NCBI GenBank assembly: GCA_024305745.1
Contig: JAHRBS010000014.1
Span: 1,309,501 to 1,373,500, forward strand
DNA length: 64,000 nt
From: Polyporus tsugae
Lineage: Eukaryota > Basidiomycota > Agaricomycetes > Polyporales > Polyporaceae
Reading direction: 5' to 3'
Part shown: in pieces, positions 57,782-64,000 of the stretch
Layout: the number at the start of each line of letters is the position of its first letter
How positions within the stretch are numbered: the stretch's first letter is position 1
Translations under genes and position numbers: made by a program
The notes under the pieces: generated by a model
What the model was told of the DNA's origin: nothing
The model's database searches: none
Seen by the model: only the letters and a program-made list of their open reading frames with translations

Positions 57782-59466
57782 ATGGCGTCCTCCACAATCA
57801 GCAAAAAGAGAAAGCGCGGCGCGGATGATGACGAAAAGGTTACTTTTCAGCTCAGCTCAGAGGCAGTGAGCAAGGTGGGGCCGGTGCTAGGTACGTACAA
57901 TACTCAGTTTGCCGCGGAATCGGAAGCCCCTCACGTCGTTTCCGTACAGTAAGCTTCCCTTCCCTTGAGCCACCCAAGAGCACCGCGTTCCAGTGTTATG
58001 CGCAGAAGAACAGGGATAAGAACGCGCCTTTCGAGACGCAACCGACTCTAGTCGCAGGTGAGACTGTGGAATTCTTCTCGGCGGATGGCCCTCTTCAGTC
58101 AACAGGTTGCAGGTGCGTAGGCTGCTCTATTGCGGTTATCGTGATACTTATCTATCTTCTGAAAGTTATATCATCGGTGTCCATGACAAGCGCACCAACA
58201 CCACCACTCTTCGTCCCGTCCCCCTCCATATCCTCACCCGGCAAGTTAAGGCGCTTAAGAATATGAAACCCATCGAGGTGTCGACCGAAGAGCGTATGGC
58301 CCAACGCAATAACCTTGGGGAGACGTTCGGTACGAAGAAGGCCAAGGCTGCTATCCGCGCGCGCGAACGCAACAGAGTCGACATTGATGCGATGAAGGAT
58401 GTTACCGGTCACCTGCAGGACACCATCATGGCGAACACGGATTCCCTTCCTACCACAGGTGCGTTGTACCAGTAACATGCCATTTTCTTCGCGTTCTGTC
58501 CTTGATCAATCGATGCAATAATCAGAGGAAGCGAAGGCCACCGCAGACAGTAATCGACTGATCCCTCCGTACAATGAGGACGCCCAACGACCTCAGGACG
58601 TCTACGCTCTGCACGATGTCGTTCCAGAGGCAGAGTTCAATGCAATTCCGATCAACGTATTCAAGTCTGCGAAGACCATTCAAGAGCGTTATGCGCTACT
58701 TCCTTGGAACCGGTCTGATTGGGTGAAGCTACAACTTCGGCTCATCTACTCCGCGCCGAAGCCCGACAAGCGCGGTCTGTGCGTATACTCCCTTCGCACC
58801 CGTTCGATGAAACTCACTGTCCTTACCTTCCCAAACTCACAGGAAGATTGTGTACTACATTTCAACCATGATGGCCTTCTACAAGAACTCGCGAACCGTG
58901 GGCGATAAGGACGCCCTTCAGCATAAGCTATCCGGCATTCCTACGATTATCCTTGACGGTCTCACTTCGAGATTCACGGAGAAGGAGCGTGGTACAAACA
59001 AGTTCGTTTTCGTTTTCCCTGTGAATATCCACGCGCGGATCTGACCACATTTACGACATTACCTGTAGACCAAAGATGACACCGCAGACTCAGACGATGC
59101 TGCTCACTTACATGTTCGCCCTCTGTCTTCGCATAGACGACTATGCCACAGACACAGAGAGCGTTGCCCACGACCTGGGCATGTCTCCTGCAAAGTCAGT
59201 TACTTGCTGTTCCTAGCCGTTCCTTGCCCGGGTCTGACGTCTGTGCTTCAGTGTCAATGGCCTCTTCAAGTCGCTTGGTGCGTCGCCTCCTTACTTGATA
59301 CTGCCCTCGTATTGATGGCTGTTGTGTAGGTTGCAACATCAAAAAACTCAGCCCCGCTGAGCTCAAGGAGCGAGGTCTCCCCGACGCTGCTGCAGAGACC
59401 AAGCGCGCCGTGCTCAAGATCCCTCTAGAGTTTCCTAAGAGCCGTGTCAAACGTGCCAGGCGATAG
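57782..59466 (+). CDS. RPA49: RNA polymerase I subunit A49
   Basis: Pol I-specific subunit (TFIIE/TFIIF-like function) in the nucleolus. Starts MASSTISKKRKRGADDDEKV at 57782. The N-terminal dimerisation domain continues with FQCYAQKNRDKNAPFETQPT and LVAGETVEFFSADGPLQSTG, then YLVGVHDKRTNTTTLRPVPL. The next exon includes ALKNMKPIEVSTEERMAQRN and LGETFGTKKAKAAIRARERN. The tandem winged-helix part has IPPYNEDAQRPQDVYALHDV, NVFKSAKTIQERYALLPWNR, KIVYYISTMMAFYKNSRTVG and QTQTMLLTYMFALCLRIDDY. The last exons give VNGLFKSLG and KLSPAELKERGLPDAAAETK, with a basic end KSRVKRARR; stop 59464-59466. About 430 aa, intact. Pairs with UTP10 as a ribosome-biogenesis gene at the other end of the window. Confidence 0.9.
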
Positions 59467-60189
59467 CCACCCTGTTGTCTTCATTCGTGGCACGTTGTAC
59501 GTGTTACGTTTTAACTTGCCAATTCTACAGACGCTTTTATCCGGTCGTGCAACCCTTGAACTGTCGTGCATGTTATCTGACCAATATATTTGCAAAGCGT
59601 GGTGCATTTGTGTTTCCTCTGCGACATGGGTGTCCGACCTCCTGCAAGCATCAAGCTTCACTTCACCTTGTCAACAGTGGCAACGAGGGGTGAAGGACAT
59701 GACCATTACACCCCAGACCCGGTAGGAGCGTGAGGGTCCGTACCCATGCAGGTGTTTCTTCTTCCCGAGCCCATGTTGGTTCTTTTGTTCATCTACTCAA
59801 CGAACTCGCGACGGGATCTGAACCACCCATTCAAACTACAATACACGATGATCGTTTCACGATCAAGTCCATCGTCACAGACTTGCATGTCTATGTCATG
59901 CAAAAGGTCCGTACCCACACTATACCTTCCTTCACCTTCTTCTCTGAATCGCGCGTCGTAACAGGTCAATGATAGAATATCGACGGGCTGTGGTGTAGAC
60001 TGATTAGATGGGCAGGGTCTATCTTCGTTCGTCAGCCTCGGTCTGAATCTCAACGACAAACCCTATATATTCTTCCAGCAAGCGTTCGCTCGCTCCACTC
60101 TTCCCTCCTCCAACCACGACGTGCTAGACACCTATTCATAGCTCTACTACCTCTTACTGCTGTGCAGCCACCTACCCGTCGTGATCACC
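59467..60189. other. Intergenic region RPA49/X2
   Basis: About 720 bp; RPA49 3' flank and X2 promoter; no gene seen. Confidence 0.5.
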
Positions 60190-60899
60190 ATGTCTTACTT
60201 TATTAAGAACGCTGTTCGTCCCTCTGTCTCCTCCCTGTTGTGGCTCGCCACGGGCATGGATGGCGAGGATATCTGGAAGGATTCCCGCCCTCTAGAGGTG
60301 GCGAAGAGTGTTTTCGTAATGCGTATGTATTCTCCCCACCCCGTCGACGTCGTCGTCCACACTCATCCTTGCTCCCAGTCTTCGGGTCTCCGGGCCCTGC
60401 CATCGACTCTGACCTCAAGATCGACAACGACCTATTATCCCCCCCCTCTCCCTCTCTCCCCCCCTCTCCCCTTATCACGGTTCTCTCGCGTCCGACTCTT
60501 GCCCGCGCATCCACCAGCGCCACCCTGGTCGATATCGAATTCGTCTCCCCAGAGTCGCAACAGAAGCCGTCTATGGACAGCCTCAAGAGCGCCGAGTTCG
60601 TCCACTATCTCCTCAACAAGCCCGTGGCTCCGGTCGAGGATGGCAACCTCGTCCAGGGTGCACTCATCGTCAACATCGTCGCCCCACTCCCGGCAGCTCG
60701 GCGCCGCGGAAAGAAGCGGGCCTCAAAGAACTTGGCCCGTTGGGCCCCCGACCCCCTAGAGAGGGTAAGCCTCCCGCCGCTCTTGCCGTGCGACACCGAA
60801 TACTGACCACTCGAGTTCGAGCAGGGAATACGCGCCAACCGTCCGGTGACCGGGGTCGAACGACTCGCACGCCTCCAAAGGCTCAGCCTAGCCGTCTAA
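60190..60899 (+). CDS. Uncharacterised small protein X2 (paralogue of X1)
   Basis: Function unknown. Starts MSYFIKNAVRPSVSSLLWLA at 60190; exon 1 ends VAKSVFVM, donor gtatgt, near 60323. Exon 2 begins LFGSPGPAIDSDLKIDND and contains TLARASTSATLVDIEFVSPE, PVAPVEDGNLVQGALIVNIV and RRRGKKRASKNLARWAPDP. The last intron starts gtaagc after LER (near 60764). The final exon GIRANRPVTGVERLARLQRL ends at 60897-60899. About 200 aa. Exon structure and ANRPVTGxERL tail are shared with X1, in inverted orientation across the SET2/RPA49 pair. Low-complexity Pro/Ser stretch and basic patch as in X1. Confidence 0.72.
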
Positions 60900-61440
60900 A
60901 CTCAAGATGATGGATGCGCATTCGGTACCGGGCGCTGGTCGCAAGTGGCTCTCTCGGGCATTGTGTTGGGCATCGGACTCTCTCTCGTTGATCGTCTCTA
61001 GGTTTCAATATGCAAGTTTCGGACGGTTCTAGGGGGGCGCGCAGGGAACGGCTACCCTGTCCGCTTCTCCTGGGATCATCTGGCGGCGTCGGCATCCCTC
61101 AACCTCCAAACTTCCTTCCAGCTCCTCAAGGTCGCCAAGGTGCGTCTCCTGAAGGAGGGACCTAGGTCCTGGCGCATACCTCTTCGTGGTCTTCAGGACG
61201 AGTACCTGCCTGTGTGCGGGGAAACCAAAATGCGCGTTCTTTGTCTTCTCATCCGTCCCATCTGCCCCCCGTGATGGCTGCTTCCCATGTGTTGCATACA
61301 TGTATTTGCGCCCATTGCAAGGCATGCCGTGTGCGAACACGTCTTGTATTTGGTCCAAAGTACCGCAGAATAGCTTGGTGGACTCTTTGCCTTCGTGCTT
61401 TCCTTACCTTCTCTTTTACTTCACGTTGAATATGAAACCA
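60190..61440 (+). repeat. Inverted duplication arm 2 (paralogue X2 + 3' flank)
   Basis: Partner of 51990-53224. The flank past the X2 stop (60900-61440) keeps clear similarity to the X1 flank, including gcaagtttcggacggt (near 61012) and a well-conserved 90-bp block near 61150-61240. This suggests a conserved 3' UTR or an unrecognised exon. Confidence 0.8.
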
Positions 61441-62137
61441 AGGGAGAACATGGTCTAGGCGCGGATCATCCGCTGTAGGTGAACGCCTCTTCCAAAAATG
61501 TACCTACGTCCTCCACATCCTCATCCTTCTACGTTTTCCGGAATCGTCGGGCGCTGCTTTGCCTCCATTGCCGTCCGGTATCAAACCCACCATTTTACAC
61601 ACAATGGTTGTTTGTTGAAGAAGGACCGATGCTGACAGCTGGCACTTAGTCGACGTTGCTCTGGATCATGCAGTAGGTATGAACGCTAGCAACATACTGG
61701 ATAGCTTCCCATTAATTCCATGTTGGAGCGTGACTACGTGAAGTATTAAGGCAACATTTGACCATCCCGAACCTCGAGTCCTCGAAGGGCTGCATTTGTA
61801 AGTAGTACGCATTCCTGTGAATCCTGTCTATAGCAAGCGAGACGCCGAGCGACGGCAATAGTCCCACGCCGTCCGTCAACGCGTCAACGTCAACTTCAAC
61901 TTCAACTTCTGGTGCCTGACAACGGCCCTGTCTTTAAATGCTCGTCTCTTGCGCTTAAGTGCTCCAAGTTGTGTTCGAACGCTCACTTCTTTCTCGGAAC
62001 CCAGGTCTGCTAGTCCTCTGGAAATCGCACCTTGGAAGTTCCGGCCTTATTTTCACCAGGTCTGGAGCTTTTGGGGGCTTTTAGTCGTTTAAATATTGAC
62101 TTGTTACAGGTTTCAGGTACTGAACCAGCCGCAACCC
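61441..62137. other. Intergenic region upstream of the F-box gene
   Basis: About 700 bp. No gene seen; contains the tandem sequence caacgtcaacttcaacttca near 61886. Confidence 0.45.
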
Positions 62138-63448
62138 ATGCGGACACCTATGAAGTCGCCGCCGTCCCACAATCTACCAATCGAGCTAGTACTCGAGATG
62201 CTACAGGAGGCTCAGTATAACGACCTCGTACCGCGATACAAGTGGCTCAAGAACTATGCCCTAGTGTGTCGTGCATGGAGCCCACACGCCCAGCAGCTGC
62301 TATTCGGATACGTCGCGCTCCTCGGTGGGGCAGATCATTGCAAAACATTCAGGAAGATCTTGAGGCTGGCCGAGGCCAGAAACCCCGGACATGCCACGTT
62401 TCTCAAGAACTCAATACGCACACTCGGGATGGTTGTCGACCACCAAGACATTTACGTGGACGTCATACAGCTATGCCCGAACCTCGGGGAGTTACATCTC
62501 TCTCTGTACCACGCGTCGTTCCGCCCAGACGTTCTGAGACGCCTTGCCGAAGTAGGCGTTCAGCTGAAGGCTCTTCGGGTGAAGACATACCATTATCTGC
62601 CGCTATTCCAGTTGCTTTCCCTCCTTCCGGGCCTAGAATACCTCGAGGTCGACTGCAACAGCGTCCTGGATAACACCCTCACAATCCCTCCAATCCCTCC
62701 TCCCATATGGCAGCTCAGGCACCTGCGTTACGCCAACTTGCGCCGAAACACTCAGACATTTCTCGAATGGGCTCTGTCCGGTCCTGGAGCGGTCTCACGG
62801 GGATCGTTAGATGTGCTGGAGGTCATCTCCCCATCGTTCGACCCCTCGACTATCGCTGCTTTGGGCGTCGCGCCGACGCTGCGGTCACTCAGCGTGCAGC
62901 GCCTCTTCGACAGTCACGATCTCTCCGCCCTCACGCGTTTGCAGGAAATCGCCATCGTCCATCCCAGTGGGACGCCGCCGACGTTCCAGCAGCTCCCCTC
63001 CGGGGTCGTGCATGTCGCGCTGGACGCGATGATCAAGGCGCCGGAGTGCGCGAGGACGACTGCCGGACTCGCAGCGTATTATGAGCGGTCGGGCGGGTCG
63101 TTGCGCGTTCTCACGTACAATCGCCGGTGCGACAGCAGGATCGACCAGTTGACGGACGTGGACATGCTGTACGACTTTTGTGTCGCGCGCGGGATCGAGT
63201 TTCGCTTGATGGATCCACCGTACGGATTATACGCCGGAGAGGTGAGCCCTTATGTAGCATCATGCGACACGTTAAGGCTATGGCTAACGTCGACATGCGG
63301 GCTAGCGTGTTCCCCTGACACCAGCCCGGTCGTTCCCGCGAGAGCTCCCGTTGTCATCGCGAAGGCCGCCCCAGGTCCAGGGGGCAGAGCTTCCGTGGAA
63401 GACCAGGGGAAAGGCCTCGTTTGCGCGAAAGGTTGTCAGTGCTGCTAG
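62138..63448 (+). CDS. F-box protein with leucine-rich C-terminal part
   Basis: Likely substrate adaptor of an SCF ubiquitin ligase. The first ATG (MRTPMKSPPSHN) is at 62138; an upstream intron ending near 62115 is possible. The F-box reads LPIELVLEMLQEAQYNDLV, then YALVCRAWSPHAQQLLFGYV. After it come irregular leucine-rich repeats such as LCPNLGELHLSLYHA, VGVQLKALRVKTYHYLPL and LLPGLEYLEVDCN. The body, conserved in appearance, runs to about YGLYAGE at 63240; a gt donor follows directly (gtgagccc). The remaining frame to 63448 includes a short dispersed repeat (RAPVVIAKAAPGPGG) also found at 31.1-31.2 kb. The true C-terminus may therefore be shorter or spliced elsewhere. Such F-box genes are very numerous in Agaricomycetes. 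Confidence 0.75.
   Translation: MRTPMKSPPSHNLPIELVLEMLQEAQYNDLVPRYKWLKNYALVCRAWSPHAQQLLFGYVALLGGADHCKTFRKILRLAEARNPGHATFLKNSIRTLGMVVDHQDIYVDVIQLCPNLGELHLSLYHASFRPDVLRRLAEVGVQLKALRVKTYHYLPLFQLLSLLPGLEYLEVDCNSVLDNTLTIPPIPPPIWQLRHLRYANLRRNTQTFLEWALSGPGAVSRGSLDVLEVISPSFDPSTIAALGVAPTLRSLSVQRLFDSHDLSALTRLQEIAIVHPSGTPPTFQQLPSGVVHVALDAMIKAPECARTTAGLAAYYERSGGSLRVLTYNRRCDSRIDQLTDVDMLYDFCVARGIEFRLMDPPYGLYAGEVSPYVASCDTLRLWLTSTCGLACSPDTSPVVPARAPVVIAKAAPGPGGRASVEDQGKGLVCAKGCQCC
63335..63420 (+). repeat. Short dispersed repeat, copy 2
   Basis: agagctcccgttgtcatcgc followed by gaaggccgccccaggtcc matches the reverse complement of 31125-31210 with few changes. It lies in the tail of the F-box reading frame. 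Confidence 0.6.
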
Positions 63449-64000
63449 CAGGGCATTTAGTGGCACAATTCCGGCGATGGCTTTGGCGAAACCTTGACCA
63501 TGTACTACTATTGGACAGTCGGGGGTCCGCTACTAATGTTGGTCTGTAACATTTGTGTAATTGTTCAAGGTGTGGAAGAGTGCATGCCGTCTCTGTGGAA
63601 GGATAAGGAGTAGGATAAGCATGAGCTAAGTTTGTCGGCAATAGTAGATGAATGCGACTCCACACTGCCTCTCGTGGATATCGATGTGCTGGGCCCCCTC
63701 CAGAGGGCGATGGCTGAGAGAAATATCATTCGACACGAGGGAGAGTCGAACCTAGGCACTCAGAGGATGGCCCTAAATATAGTAAGCGAGACGCCGGAGG
63801 AATCGTCCGCCTCGTCGCCACACTGCAAAGTTGTACTTACTCCAAGTGCCTGTGCTGAAACTCAAACGCTCAGTTGTGGCTTGGACGGGACATTCTGGAT
63901 GGACGGTGGCGGTAAAGCGCGAGCAGGACACCAGGTGAGCTATGAGTAGGTAGCTGTTCCACGCCGAGTCGACGGGATTCAACACGTGGCCGAGCAGTCG
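63449..64000. other. Right window edge, no supported gene
   Basis: About 550 bp; a frame at 63632-63949 could be part of a gene continuing beyond the window, but no domain is visible. Confidence 0.4.

Noticed and set aside
1..64000. CRISPR arrays, bacterial operons, rRNA genes
   Set aside because: No regularly spaced short repeats; the sequence is eukaryotic with spliced genes; no rRNA-like stretch seen.

Overview
The window is nuclear DNA of a filamentous basidiomycete, most likely an Agaricomycete of the polypore type. The evidence is many short GT-AG introns of about 50-70 bp, basidiomycete-type sesquiterpene synthase and UbiA genes, small 7-TM membrane protein families typical of Agaricomycetes, and recognisable housekeeping genes (UTP10, COQ1, SET2, RPA49). 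All gene models were spliced by eye, so internal exon ends are approximate unless a junction is stated.

Layout. (1) 1-3299: 3' part of UTP10 (U3 snoRNP HEAT-repeat protein), entering from the left edge. (2) 3.98-23.4 kb: a sesquiterpenoid-type biosynthetic cluster with acyltransferase AT1 (-), a stand-alone NRPS-like adenylation enzyme (+), a cytochrome P450 (+), a sesquiterpene synthase (-), an integral membrane protein (-) and acyltransferase AT2 (+). The adenylation/P450 pair lies between two decayed inverted repeats (about 6.1-7.5 and 14.5-16.0 kb). (3) 23.8-26.6 kb: a second, truncated copy of the UTP10 3' end plus part of AT1. The cluster is therefore bracketed by direct repeats about 2.8 kb long, 21.6 kb apart. 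(4) 27.6-35.6 kb: two DUF6534-type membrane protein genes, a LINE 3' remnant and a metallo-beta-lactamase-fold hydrolase. (5) 37.5-47.4 kb: a second metabolic block with a DHA2-type MFS exporter (-), a GMC oxidoreductase (-), a divergently transcribed UbiA-family membrane protein (+) and a second P450 (+). (6) 48.1-50.7 kb: a retroelement fragment and a COQ1-type polyprenyl diphosphate synthase. (7) 52-61.4 kb: the divergent pair SET2/RPA49, flanked by an inverted pair of paralogous small genes. (8) 62.1-63.4 kb: an F-box gene.

How it may work together (inference): the soluble sesquiterpene synthase cyclises farnesyl diphosphate, the P450 oxidises the product, and the two condensation/BAHD-like acyltransferases esterify it. 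The stand-alone adenylating enzyme could activate an amino or aryl acid used as a decorating group. The second block looks like an independent terpene or prenylation pathway built round the UbiA protein, with oxidation by GMC and P450 enzymes and export by the MFS protein. No polyketide synthase, complete NRPS, pathway-specific transcription factor gene or intact transposon was seen.
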